Source: Bisporella sp. PMI_857 (lineage: Eukaryota > Ascomycota > Leotiomycetes > Helotiales > Helotiaceae). From it: a stretch of 64,000 bases of DNA. Made by a program: the position numbers and the translations under genes. Shown in pieces: positions 23,786-35,399 of this stretch; within the stretch, counting starts at the first letter, position 1, and each line of letters starts with the position of its first letter. The stretch lies in contig JAJSPD010000022.1 of assembly GCA_021307315.1 (NCBI GenBank), positions 620,001-684,000 on the forward strand, written 5' to 3'. The notes under the pieces are model-generated. The model had not been told where the DNA came from, did not search any database, and saw only the letters and a list, made by a program, of their open reading frames with translations.

Positions 23786-24589
23786 GTAACCTATTCAATT
23801 GACTTTCACTGCTATATCTATTACAAAAAGAGTCTACATGAGGAGAGAAAAAGAGAATCCAGGAGACTACGGGTCTTGTAGCTAGACCTGTAACTGGTCC
23901 GCTAGTACGTAACGGGTCGGTGGCTCCACGGGGTACGCACTGCCACGTGTTTACAACGAGAGCTGGGCTGTGGCAAAGGCACGTGCAGCCGAGTCATTCT
24001 TACGGGTTCAACCCGTCACACTTTTGATGGGTAACTACGTAGAGTTTGGAACTGCTAAAGTCCGAAGTGCCACTAATGCAGGTCTGATATTTAGGTATCA
24101 CAGTACGGAAGGGGTCAGGGGAACCCACCTACAGGGGCATGACTGCAAAGTAAGACATTGCCTATTTCGGTAGTCCGCCTTATCTTGGCCGAGTCTTTGG
24201 TTTGTTTCTTGGTAGTGGTGCAATACAACCAACTCCAAATATGCGAAAGCGATGGGGAGAGTTTTGAATTTTACGTTCGAAGATTTGTTCCCCTCGATTT
24301 AGTTACTGCAAAATAATAATAATAATAATATCGAAATCATGGCACAGCCTCAGCTCCCGCACTGATAATATGCAATCTAAAGGCTGAGCGTGGCTGCCAA
24401 ATCAAAGGCGCTAAAAAGACCCAGTGTAAAGGTTAAAAGCGTAAGCATAAATAAGCATAACAGGTTCGGATGAAAGCACGCAGCGCATTGGCAAGAAAGG
24501 GGGATGGAGCAAGTTCAAGTATGATGCTGCACGTATACAATCCGACTCAGCCCATTGTTGAGCCTCAGATCCTGTTACGAGTCAGCTTC

Positions 24590-24750
24590 CATTGTAAGTG
24601 GCCAAAAGCAAAAAAGATGGCTTAATGGCCTGATCGATGTATGGTCAACTCCGAGGGCTTTCGCTGCTTGGCATATATCTTTCGACTCTCCTGATTCCGT
24701 TGCAGCAATCGCCCGGTCAATAAGATTTGATTTGCTGCATTTAGTCATAG
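24590..24750 (-). pseudogene. Pogo-type transposase N-terminal relic
   Basis: Minus strand reads MTKCSKSNLIDRAIAATESG, then SKDICQAAKALGVDHTSIR: the psq/Tc5-like helix-turn-helix that opens fungal pogo/Fot transposases. The frame then dissolves and no CENP-B or DDE region follows. A small orphan fragment. Confidence 0.55.
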
Positions 24751-25229
24751 TTAAAAGTGGTGGTGATGATATTTTTGGTGGGGTGGATTTGATGTGAGTG
24801 GGATATGCAATGGGATATCGGTTACCAATGTCGCAAGTTTTCTCCAATATGCAACTTTCGCTCCGGACCTGGAAACCCATTCAAATACAGACTAAGGAAT
24901 TAATTGTTAAGTGCTAAGATTAGTCAAACTATATTATATCTCTTTAGTAGTATTACACATAATTTACTAACTCTAATATGCTAGTTAAAAATTGAGGTGA
25001 AGACGGTCAGACGCACGGACCTGCGAGATTGATCTGGTGAGGCTGAGCACTTTCACCCTTGGGGATGCGGGCTACATGCCACAACCTCTCCGAATTGCTC
25101 TTTCTCGTCTTTAATCGACTCAGGGCCGCGTACTATTTTGTCTGGATTGTATGCAGAGACCAGAACTGTCGCCGCACCGTCTCGTGCCTCACTGTTAAAC
25201 CACTATGCCATCGGTCCCGTGCTTTCACG

Positions 25230-27731
25230 ATGCCTGAGCACTGTCATACAAATGCTGCCATAGGAAAAACTTCGGTAGCAGAGATAACTGAAGGTGGGGA
25301 TACTGAAGGACTGCTGAAATGTATCTTAAACGAGCTGAAATGCATCAAAGTCCAGCTCGCCCGACAAGATGAACGAAATAGAGAGCTTAACAAAGCTAAC
25401 ACAAACTCCTATGTTTCGGGCGCTATTTCTGGATTGGTAAGCTGTGTAATTGTGCGTACATGTCCAAATACTTACTGAAGAAACCAGAAAAGCAACAGTC
25501 TCGTGCTTGACCGGTCAAGCCTGCTCTCCTCTGCCCAGCTTTTCTCAATGGAAAATAGAACTGGTCCAATCCTTCGCGAAGCTCTCAGGCGATATAAATC
25601 GGACGCAGTGCCAGCCTGGAGTACGCTATATGGTACAAACTTGGCCCGAGAAGAGGGCATAGAGGACCCCGAAACAATCGCACGTGACGAGGAATGGACT
25701 TCTATCACTGGTCATTGTTGGAAGATCCCGAATGACAATAGAGTGAACTTTTGCTTCCTCGTACCTGAGTCTAATTCGAGGACATTGGTTCAGGTTCGGA
25801 ACTTCCTGTTGCATTTTCATAAACCTGGGGGCAATGGCCAACTCAGAGGCGAAAATTTCAATGTTTGGGATTGGTTTGACACCGGCATCACTGCGTTCTG
25901 GTTTCCTGGTAAAAGAACACCAAGCATACCACAAGAAGCTCTAGAAGTATCGGAAGCTGAAGTAACTCAAATCTCTCATTTGATTGCTCCCTGGCGAAGA
26001 ATAATGTATGTCATCTATTTCCTAAGTACAAGCACAGCTGACTGCCAAAGCAACCTCCAAGGCCTCACGACACTAGAAAATTGCAGCAGCCAAGAAACCC
26101 GAGCAGACCTTGTCGACAGTGATCTTTGCCCCTTCTTAATTACAGATAATGAAGAATCTATCTTTCAGCGGCCTATTGATGAAATGATATGGCGAGTTGT
26201 CAAGTGCCATTTACGATGCCTTCGCATATCAAGCACACATCACGCTGAAATGCTAGTCAAGGACTGTGCACTGTTTCACATAACATTCTACGAAATCCTT
26301 CAGCGCAATCCTGGAAGTAGAGTAACGGAATTGTGGCCCTGTGGCGACCTGCACAGCGATGAACAGCAACATTCAATAGGCTCTCGGCAAATTCGCGAGA
26401 GCGCTTTGACAGTCAGTCATCGAACACACTAGATTGAAGTATTGCTGATGTTTATATAGATTATCGCTGTCCCTAGTAGAGAGATGCCAGGTTCAAAGGC
26501 TCGGGCAATCTTCTGGACTATGATATGCCTGCGACCCAGTCAATTTCCTCACCTACACTATTCCGAGCACGGAGATGACATATCTAGGGGCCGCACCAAC
26601 GAAATGGTGGACGATATGAGTGACCTTATCTATAAAAGCCTAGTGACGGTGATTTCTCGATGGAATGAAATCGCACATTATTTTGACAAGCTACTTACTG
26701 AAAAGAGTGGCCTGCTATGCCCAGAGTATCACGATAGCTTATTGACCGATGATGAAAATTTTTCAAGGTCCAAAAAGTACTTTTGGGCCATTGAATTTCT
26801 CAAAGAAGCGGGTAACAGTATATCGGATAACATTCGCCAGACACAGCGATTTGTAGAGTTTCTTGAATCGAATCCCCCCCGGACAAAGATTGCAGAAAAT
26901 GAATTCCAACTGAGAGTCAAAAAGCATTATCTTGCTCTTCAGAAATTAGAGTCTCTAGAGATTAGGTTCAGGCGGAAAAAGGAAGAAGCTGTGGCGTTGA
27001 GGGACGGGGTAGGCTATAGATCTTTGAGAACGCGAGACAACATACTAAAGACTTTAGCTCTTTAGTGCCAGTGCTGTAATGGAAAGTCGCGCATCCACTC
27101 AACTCGGACAGAACATCAAGCTTCTCACAATCGTGAGCATCTTTTTTCTTCCCCTCTCATTCTGCGCAGTACGTATCTTTCCAGCTACCCCGCTTGTGAC
27201 TACTGTGACTTGCTGATCCGTTCCCACATCTTCTAGTCAATCTGGAGCATCAATGATACATTATTCAGCATACCAGCACTTGCAACGGTAATGCCTATTG
27301 TGGGAATATGCACATATATTGTCGTTTTCAACATTAATAATATCGCTACATTTTTCGAACGCATACTAGCCCCTCCGCCTATGCAGCGACTATTTAGTCG
27401 GCAGATCACTAGCGCAGGGAATCTCTCTAGTAGTATCTGGGAGAGGCCTGGAGTTGTATATGGCAAAACTGGCGCTCGTCAGGGTCCGCCTCCTTCATTT
27501 TGGCATATTTTACCATTTTACATGCTCCAGCTCCTGCGGAAAGCATGGATTATTGCCGTGAATGTGAGAAGTTTAATGCCGCACCGTCGTACGAAAGACA
27601 ACGCTTTAGTGGATGACTTCTCGCCGGTATCTCTTGGAGATCTTAGAGATGTCCGCGTGAAAGTTCAGGTTGACGTCGAAAGTTGTAGTGTAACGAGGAC
27701 AGTGGAAAGTGATTCATGCTTGGAAACTTAG
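25230..27731 (+). CDS. CorA-like fungal membrane protein, 5 exons
   Basis: Exons 25230-25436, 25488-26411, 26460-27008, 27058-27168 and 27237-27731, about 761 aa. All introns are GT-AG, 48-68 bp, phase 0, and join one frame. The N-terminus has a short coiled-coil stretch (KCIKVQLARQDERNRELNKA). The middle is a soluble fungal region (EEWTSITGHCWKIPNDNRV). Residues about 480-560 are helical, ending KKEEAVALRDG, then LFSASAVMESRASTQLGQNI. Two C-terminal membrane helices follow: IKLLTIVSIFFLPLSFCA and MPIVGICTYIVVFNI. This arrangement is the fungal CorA-like (Mg2+ transporter fold) family. The canonical GMN motif between the helices is not evident (SIWSINDTLFS), so ion transport is doubtful. A basic cytosolic tail follows. 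Confidence 0.7.
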
Positions 27732-27751
27732 TTTGTTTGTTTGTGTTGGTA

Positions 27752-27925
27752 TGTTAGGTCCTGAGTCAATAAGGGGGTCAATGGAGGAGTGAATGGGGGA
27801 ATGAATAGGGGAGTGAATAAAGGATTTGGTCACATGACCCACCTATAGCATAAAAGAACGCTTTGTAGTAGTAGCAACAATCAGACACAATTTACCACAT
27901 TCTACTTACCAGCAACCACATAACA
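27752..27925 (+). mobile_element. LTR-like element TGTTAGG...ATAACA
   Basis: Begins TGTTAGGTCCTGAG and ends CCACATAACA, with a GGRGTGAATGGGGGAATGAATAGG purine tandem and TAGCATAAAAGAAC in the middle. The 174-bp length and TG...CA ends fit a solo LTR. No matching 5-bp duplication was found. Starts only 20 bp after the stop codon of the CorA-like gene, so it may supply that gene's 3' end. Confidence 0.45.
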
Positions 27926-27996
27926 AGTACGCGGCGTTGCTACATGTAGAGTGGTACCTCAGTTTGTTTTTCTATTTAACGTCTAACTAAAGGGGG

Positions 27997-28233
27997 CTAG
28001 AATAGAGGCATATAGGAGTGCGTATAATAGGCTGATAGTGATTGCCTTATAGGTCTACCTACGAAGGATACAAAAACATGAGGAACCACTGTAGAGAGTA
28101 GGAGCAGGCCCTTTATATAGGCGACTCCGACTCTCCTCCGTATCGGCTCTGAAACCCCTCATACCCTGATCTTCAGCCTCCTGATCCCGTGCCATGACCT
28201 CCGTGTCGCACCTTGGGCATACCGGTTGTTACA
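27997..28233 (+). mobile_element. LTR fragment ending CGGTTGTTACA
   Basis: The complement of this stretch matches 60919-61177 in order (GCTAGAATAGAGGCAT, TAGTGATTGCCTTATAGGTC, CGAAGGATACAAAAACATGAG, GGGCATACCGGTTGTTACA). The first 20 or so bases of the LTR are missing. TATATAGGC resembles a TATA box. Confidence 0.7.
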
Positions 28234-28407
28234 AATAGCAGATCAATTCTGGGATATTAGCCTACGAAATACAGATCTGGACTTGTGGGAAATTGATAAT
28301 AACTTCATGTATTTCTAGGTCAAAAAGCTATTACAATTACAAAATTGACGTTTTGCTGGTTTTGACGTTTTGCTGACCCTCACCTACTTTACGTAAGTAA
28401 AGTGGGT

Positions 28408-28525
28408 GGCCCGAACGACTACAGGGCTCGGCCTTTAACACTACAAGGCTCGTTTACACTGGCTTTTGGCCAGTCTCCTGTATATAAAGCACTGCTTTCT
28501 TTCCATTTTTTTTTGTATATAGCGT
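28408..28525 (+). mobile_element. Family-A LTR fragment
   Basis: Contains CAGGGCTCGGCC, CACTGGC...GGCCAGTCTCCTG and the TATATAAAGCACTGCT core of family A, then diverges. Neither end is intact. Confidence 0.65.
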
Positions 28526-28621
28526 GTTTTTGACTTGAATATCACTTTTTCTAAGCCAAGACAAAATTGTAATATTTCAGTTATATTGCAACAGAAAGTA
28601 TAGTAATCTAAGTGTTAGTAT

Positions 28622-28796
28622 ACAGCCAAAGTCACGTGAGTTACCCCGCGATGTATTATAATTCTTACAAGTCAACTACTTACAACGAGCATAATAGCAC
28701 TGCGCTGAAATCGCAGTGCTACGTGCCTCGTAAATAACCGACTTAAGCAATTGCAAGTTATCAGAACTAAAAAGTATTACAAAGTAATACAAACAG
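28622..28796. repeat. Repeat B, second copy
   Basis: CAGCCAAAGTCACGTGAGTTACC ... GTGCTACGTGCC ... AACCGACTTAAGCAATTGC ... AATACAAACAG parallels 19762-19928. No coding. Confidence 0.65.
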
Positions 28797-28799
28797 TTA

Positions 28800-28975
28800 G
28801 CCTTGACTTGAAATGATGGTATTTCAGAAATATCTCAAATACCATTATTTTTTGGCCTTTATCTGAAATACCATGTTTTAAAAAGGTGGCATGGCCAGAT
28901 AAGGTCAAAAAAAAAGATGGTTTCAGAAATATCGGCACTTTTTGATGATTTGAGATATTAACCGTGTGGTAAATG
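28800..28975. repeat. AT-rich repeat with ATTTCAGAAATA phrases
   Basis: Contains GGTCAAAAAAAAAGATGG, TTTCAGAAATATCGGCACTT and TTTGAGATATTAACCG; closely related sequence occurs at 59620-59690 and a diverged inverted version near 56760-56820. No coding; probably the end of a decayed transposon. Confidence 0.5.
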
Positions 28976-29221
28976 TATTGGGACCCCGACATCAAGTTAA
29001 ATGTCATGATTGGCACGTGACTAGCTCGCATATGTTCCCCAATTGGGACTAGTAATACTTGGCCTGAGAGCTGGACTTAGTCCACCTCTTCTCCTTAGTT
29101 TAGTATTTTCGTATTGAAGCACCTACAAACCGCCTTTCCAGGCTCATAAGACCGTGTTCGTGACAGCAGGCTCCAGTTGCGCCGCGCGCTACAGACACAT
29201 GGGACTAAGCCGTCCGAAATC

Positions 29222-32200
29222 ATGCGTCTTTTAGAGATGAAAAGCCCTGGCGAGTTCAGCCTGATCCAGGTTGCCACCCATAATACCCTTCCCTACGCAA
29301 TCCTTTCGCACACTTGGACAGATCAAGAGGTTACATATCAAGACCTAATTAGTGGTGCTGGGAAGAGCAAGTCCGGCTACGAAAAGATCAAGTTTTGTGG
29401 AGAGCAAGCGACTAGAGATAATCTACAATATTTCTGGGTGGACACTTGTTGTATTGATAAGTCCAACTCTGCTGAGCTTTCGACGGCTATTAATTCTATG
29501 TTCCGCTGGTATCAAAATGCGAAGAAATGCTACGTGTACCTCACGGATGTATTAGCACTCGGTCATAACGGAGATGTTCAGCCAAGCCAGAGCACATGGG
29601 AAGCGGCTTTTCGAGATAGCAGGTGGTTTACTCGAGGCTGGACGCTTCAAGAACTTATTGCTCCAGCAATAGTCGAATTCTTTTCTAAAGAGCACACGGC
29701 ATTAGGTGACAAAAAGTCACTCGAAAAGCCAATTCACGAGATTACTCAAATTCCAATTCAGGCTCTGCGAGGGAACTGTTTCTCTGATTTTAGTATAGCT
29801 GAGCGGAAAGGATGGGCAGCACAGCGTCAGACAACAGAAGAAGAAGACCTGGTGTACTGTTTATTAGGTCTCTGCGAAGTGTCTATGCCACTTATATATG
29901 GCGAGGGGAAAGCAGCCGCACTAAAACGGCTTCAAATGACCGTCAAAGAATTCTTTAAAGACAGCAGCGAGCCGAAAGATCCAGAAGGTACGGTAGATCT
30001 AACGTGACTTGACTTATGCTAAGTTCTATTTTATAGACAACATCGTTCCATTTATCGTTCCGTTTGACAGAAATCCTAACTTTACAGGTCGTGAAATGCA
30101 GCTTGCCGAGGTTGAAGAAAAGTCACTTGTAAAAGGTCGAACTACAAAAGTTGCAATCACAGGGCTTGGGGGGGTAGGCAAGACTCAGCTGGTGCTCGAG
30201 CTTGTCTACCGAATAAGAGACAAATATAAGAATTGCTTAGTATTCTGGATACCCGCGACTAACATAGAAAGCCTTCATCAAGCATATCTAGACGTTGCGA
30301 GACAGCTTAAGATCCCCGGCTCGGACGAGGATAAGGTGGATGCAAAAAAACTTGTGCAAGGCTACCTGAGCAAGGAAAGCGCAGGCCGGTGGCTTCTGGT
30401 GTTCGACAATGCTGACGATGTCAATATGTGGATCACCCAATCCGGGTCAGGATCCGCCCGTCTAATCGATTACCTCCCGCGAAGTACGCAAGGACACATC
30501 ATCTTCACGACGCGTGACAGGAAGACGGCTGTCAAGCTTGCACACCGGAATGTCGTAGAGGTACCGGACATGGACGAAAACGTAGCGATACAGCTGCTAC
30601 ATAAGTGTTTGGTTAATCCTGACCTGGTTAATAATAGACCAGATACAACAGCTCTACTAAAAGAGCTCACTTACCTTCCGCTCGCTATTGTTCAGGCAGC
30701 AGCATACATTAACGAGAATAGGATTGCGTTCGTGGACTATCTATCTCTTCTTGCAGATCAAGAAGAGGCCGTTATTGATCTTCTTAGCGAAGAATTTGAG
30801 GATGACGGGAGATATAGCAATATAAAGAACCCCGTGGCTACAACGTGGCTCATCTCGTTCGAACAGATTCGGCATCGCGACCCTCTCGCAGCCGACTACT
30901 TGTCGTTTATGGCCTGCATAGATATAAAGGATATTCCACAGTCTCTGCTTCCGCCAGGCGCGTCTCGAAAAAAGGAGATCGATGCGATCGGGACGCTCGA
31001 TGCTTACTCGTTTATTATAAAACGATCGGCAGAGCTGGCTTTTGACCTTCATCGACTAGTATATCTCGCGACACGGAACTGGCTTCGAAACAAAGAACGA
31101 ATCGCCCAATGGACCGAAAGGGCCATTGCGCGATTAGAAGAGGTAATCCCAGACTATAAGCACCAAAACAGAAGCTTGTGGAGGACGTACCTACCACACG
31201 CACGTTGTGTACTAATGTCTGATGTCGTCGAAAAAGATACAGTAAAAAGGATTGACCTGGCGTGGAGATTTGGAATGTGTCTATATAGCGATGGACGATT
31301 TAATGAGGCTAAAGCGCCGCTTATGGAAGTGATGGAGAGGCACAGGAGGGTGCTAGGCGCAGAGCATCCTTCCACGCTGACCAGCATGAGCCACTTGGCG
31401 TCGACGTATAGGAATCAAGGCCGGTGGGAGGAGGCCGAAGAGCTGGGGGCACAAGTGATGGAGACGAGAAAGAGGGTGTTTGGCGCAGAGCATCCTGACA
31501 CACTGACTAGCATGGCCAACCTGGCGTCGACGTTTTGGGATCAAGGCCGGTGGAAGGAAGCCGAAGAGCTACAGGCAATGGAACTAAAAATATGCTCTAG
31601 AGTACTAGGCGTGGAGCATCCTTCCACATTGACTAGTATAGCCAATCTAGCGTCAATGTATAGGGATCAAGGCCGGTGGAAAGAAGCCGAAGAGCTAGAA
31701 GTACAAGTAATGGAAACGTCCAAAAGAATACTAGGCGCAGAGCATCCTTCCACGCTGACCAATATGGGCCACCTGGCGTCGACGCATAGGAATCAAGGCC
31801 GGTGGGAAGAGGCTGAAGAGCTAGAGGTACAAGTGATGGAGACGCTTAAGAGGATACTAGGCGCAGAGCATCCTGACACACTGACTAGCATGGCCAACCT
31901 GGCGTTGACGTTTTGGAATCAAGGCCGGTGGGAGGAGGCCGAAAAGCTGGGGGCACAAGTGATGGAGACGAGAAAAAGGGTGCTTGGCGCAGAGCATCCT
32001 GACACGTTGACTAGTATGGCCAACCTAGCGTCGACACACAAGAATCAAGGCCGTTGGAAGGAGTCCGAAGAGCTAGACGTGCAAGTGATGGAGACAAGAA
32101 AGAGGGTGTTTAGCGCAGAGCATCCTGACACGCTGACTAGCATGGCCAACCTAGCGTCGACATACAAGAATCAAGGCCGGTGGGAGGAGGCCGAAAAGCT

Positions 32201-32972
32201 AGAGGTGCAAGTGATAGAAATGTTCAGGAAGGTACTTGGCCTAGAGCATCCTTCCACGCTGACCAGCGTAGCCAACCTGGCGTCGACGTACAGGAATCAA
32301 GGCTGGTTGGGGGATGCCGAAAAGCTGGAGGTACACGTGATGGAGACGAGAAAGAGGGTGTTTGGCGCAGAGCATCCTGACACGCTGACTAGTATGGCCA
32401 ACCTGGCGTCGACGTTTTGGAATCAAGGCCGGTGGGAGGAGGCCGAAGAGCTGGGGGCACAAGTGATGGAGATGAGAAAGAGGATGCTTGGCGCAGAGCA
32501 TCCTGACACGTTGACTAGTATGGTCAACCTAGCGTCGACATTTTGGAATCAAGGCCGGTGGAAGGAAGCTGAAGGGCTAGAGGTACAAGCGATGGAGACG
32601 TTTAAAAGGATACTAGGCGCGGAGCACCCTTCCACGTTGACTAGTATGGCCAACCTAGCGTTGACATACAAGAATCAAAGCCAGTGGGAGGAGGCCGAAA
32701 AGCTGGAGGTTCAAGTAATGAAAACGAGAGAAAAGGTGCTTGGTGTAGAGCATCCTAACACGCTGACTAGCATGGCCAACCTGGCGTCAACGTACTGGGA
32801 TCAAGGCCGAGATAAAGAGGCATTTAAGCTAATGGAAGAATGTGTAACATTACAGACCAGGATTATAGGTACCAATCACCCTGATACTTTGTCTTCCCGT
32901 ACAGCATTACTTGGGTGGCAGACAGAGGAATTAGAGATTAGTGCCTCAGCCGATAAGGATCTAGGTGTATAA
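29222..32972 (+). CDS. HET-NB-ARC-TPR incompatibility/NLR-type protein
   Basis: Exons 29222-29987 and 30037-32972; intron GTACGG...TTATAG (49 bp, phase 1); about 1233 aa. Start at MRLLEMKSPGEFSLI, the usual start position of HET proteins. Residues 1-230 are a HET domain: YAILSHTWTDQEVTYQD, YFWVDTCCIDKSNSAELS, RWFTRGWTLQELIAP, EEDLVYCLLGL, MPLIYGEGKAA. The NB-ARC follows: P-loop GLGGVGKT (about 298), FTTRDRKTA, LTYLPLAIVQAAAYI. Then 13 TPR units of 42 residues (about 672-1210), kinesin-light-chain-like, with consensus GRWEEAEELxxQVMETRKRV and LGAEHPDTLTSMANLAS. HET is a death-effector domain of fungal incompatibility; here it is the N-terminal output of a plant-NLR-like switch. The ligand and partner are unknown. 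Confidence 0.9.
31287..32900 (+). repeat. Thirteen 126-bp TPR-coding tandem units
   Basis: Units share AGCATCCTKMCACGCTGACTAGC and GGAATCAAGGCCGGTGG with few changes. The first, third, ninth and thirteenth units diverge most. The array is homogenised in the middle, like the WD40 and ankyrin arrays in this window. Confidence 0.85.
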
Positions 32973-34449
32973 TGGCATAATTAGCCAGAATAAATAGAAT
33001 GATGGCACAAAACAGGTCTACCTATAGTACGTAGTGCTGCTCAATATCGAGATGGAATAATGGTCAAGCTACTGAAGCCTAAGGCTGCACTTGCCAGCCA
33101 CATACGTCTTCTGCCACTTCTGCCATACTCAGCCTGAGGCCTCAAAATTAGAAACTGCAGGCATAGCCGAAGCACTTTTCACCAGTCAACAGACCTGTCG
33201 GAATACCTACCACGTAGCAAAAGGCGTAGTAGCTGTGACTACGCTCTTGCTGGTGTGGTTTTGATATTCGTTGATTCTCCTAAGCTACAGCCTATTGCCA
33301 GATATATATATAGATGGTAGAAGACCCACAATCCTCGCGATATGGAACGCATGAAGCTATGTACATGCATTCTAACAGTAAATGTAGCATTCTATAATTG
33401 GAGACTGTAGCCGTATACTGACACTTACTGTCAAAAGTAACCTACATAATAGCGACATTCTTTTTCTCCTAATTGGTGAATCTTGAAATTCTGCAAAGTA
33501 TATACAACAACCAATATCACTTTTGTTGATGCATCGCTAAGGAATCATCTATCCCAATGACGAGGGTGCTCACAGCTGACACCAGGGATAGAGGATTTCA
33601 TTCACACTTTCGTAAATGCTCGCGCTTCACAGATGCAGGGTAATAAGCATCGAGAGATATCACGGCAAAAGAAATCTTTACAATATCCCCGAACCGAAAC
33701 TCAATCTCGCACTCTAAAAACATCTTTGGAGGTAGAGTGTATTACGACAAGTCCCAATTAGTCCAATTTCTCACTCTCCTTCCTATTTTGGTCATCGTGT
33801 TTTTATTTCCCCACTACACCCTGAATTCATCACGGTCATCACCCTCACCACTCTAGAACCCATTGGCCTAATCCCTTCTTCCTCTGTTGAAGTAATCTGA
33901 AGGATTGATGAGTAATTGCTTCGCAATACTGAGAATCTGGGTTGACCGGATCGTCGACACTGGTAAGTCCTTCTGCCGCAGTGGCCATCTTGTTGCTGCA
34001 TTGGTGATCTGAAGCGGCGTGCTTTTTTGGGTACCGGCGAAGAGTGTATCAGCTTCGAATTTCGTCAATGCAACGTCGGGTTTAACGCGCTAGAACAGGG
34101 CTGATATAATACTAGAAAGAGTGACACGGAGAAGTGGGTCCGTGGCCCGCACGTGCTCATAAGCATGCGACCCGCTTCCCTAGACTATAAGAGCCTACCT
34201 GGCTTGATCTCTAGTTCTACAAGTAGGAATACACGCAAGTGCCGCATACGTTGCTCTAGTTCCTATGAACTAAAAGGAAGCCCTTGCGGGACGTGCGAGC
34301 TGTTCCGTGACAAAGAGTCAGCAACAAGGTGGTCATAGTCTTGAAGAATTACAGGGGAGGTTAGTGAGTCATCAACAAGGGATATATGACCACCTCGACT
34401 CCACACTGGCCAATATCAAAACAGCAAACTACATCTCCAATTCGCAACG
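32973..34449. other. Intergenic with one LTR-like repeat
   Basis: TGTCGG repeat at 33196-33390. A short frame at 34153-34338 ends in RKCRIRCSS...SPCGTC, faintly like a Zn2Cys6 cluster, but lacks the full six-cysteine spacing. Otherwise nothing recognisable; the right end is presumed promoter of the acetyltransferase gene. Confidence 0.45.
33196..33390 (+). repeat. TGTCGG-type LTR-like repeat, longest copy
   Basis: Starts TGTCGGAATACCTACC, carries the GGCGTAGTAGCT / GACTACGCTC inverted pair, then CTATTGCCAG, CCCACAATCCTCGCG and GAAGCTATGTACATGCATTC. The right edge is approximate. TG start and lack of coding suggest a solo LTR. Confidence 0.65.
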
Positions 34450-35282
34450 ATGGCGGAACTAACGACAGACCCTTCCGAGCCTATATCGCCACCATACAAT
34501 AAGATCAGGTACACTTCAAGCGGTAAACCGTACATTGCTCTAGAAACTGGTTCTGATGTCCCCATTTTCCTAACCCCTTACTATGCCACGGATGTCGAGG
34601 CGAATCGAGAGATACTCGACCATCCATCTCTACGTACCAAGCTCATTTCGCCACCGGTTCCATACCTTCTTGAGCATGCTCAATTCTGGTAGGTTTATTT
34701 ATATTTTTTTGATGTATTCATTTCTGTATCGAACAACGAGTGTCCACATCTGAGATAAGATTGATAAGCGGTTGGAAAATATCTAAAATTGGTATGATCC
34801 ATTGTTTTGAAGAAAACGCTAATTTAATTTTGAAAAGGGTGGATCTCCAACTGAGCGGAAAGTCCGATAATCTCCCTCTTCAGGTTCTTCGTTCTTCTTC
34901 CCCAGATGAAAGCGGCAAATTGATTGGTACTTGTTCACTCCGGCCTATGGCTCCAAATGAAGTTATGGAGGCTCTCAACAAGGTGCCCAAAGCCAAAGGA
35001 GAGCATGGTGCCAATGTTTATGAGCTGGGCTACTTTATACATCCCGCCTGGAAAGGGAAAGGCATTGTTACAGTTGCTACGAAGGAAATCATTGCATGGG
35101 GGAAAGCAGAATATGGTGCTGCCATAGTTGTCCGTGTTGCAGAAGATAATATCGAGAGCGTGAAGCTCGTAGAGCGTATTCCCCAATTTGTGAGAGTCGA
35201 GGAGAATGATGACTTTGCTGACTGGCCAGCCACGAAAGGTGGTGGAAGAAAGAAGATTTTGTTCTGGAAATGGCAAGAATAA
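34450..35282 (+). CDS. GNAT-family N-acetyltransferase, 2 exons
   Basis: Exons 34450-34688 and 34838-35282, about 227 aa; a long intron (149 bp) from GTAGGT to AAAAG rebuilds HAQFWVDLQLSGKSDNL. The GNAT (RimJ/RimL-like) fold is seen from LQVLRSSSPDESGKLIGTCS (beta strands), through ANVYELGYFIHPAWKGKGIV (acetyl-CoA binding motif A, with Q/R-x-x-G-x-G replaced by WKGKGI), to VVRVAEDNIESVKLVER (N-x-x-S helix). Transfers an acetyl group from acetyl-CoA to an amine; substrate not predictable. A second start at 34740 lies inside the intron and is not used in this model. Confidence 0.8.
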
Positions 35283-35399
35283 TAAGTAGATGGACTCCTC
35301 AAAGACTTCTAGACAATACAATGTGTTCTGCAGTTGTGAACTTGTGGCTTTGAAATGAAAAATCAAAGGAATCATATACCATTATTGATAGGTTGTTGG

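Larger units (their letters stand above)
23111..25229. other. Intergenic with TE fragments
   Basis: Contains an inverted TGTCGG repeat (about 23570-23785), an (AAT)n run at about 24312-24329 and a transposase relic on the minus strand near 24590-24750. Other short frames (23970-24173, 24555-24797) show nothing recognisable. Confidence 0.5.

Noticed and set aside
31321..32501. Minus-strand frames in the TPR array
   Set aside because: Periodic antisense of the 126-bp repeat.
34153..34338. Zn2Cys6-like RKCRIRCSS...SPCGTC
   Set aside because: Only four cysteines in range with incorrect spacing; could be chance.
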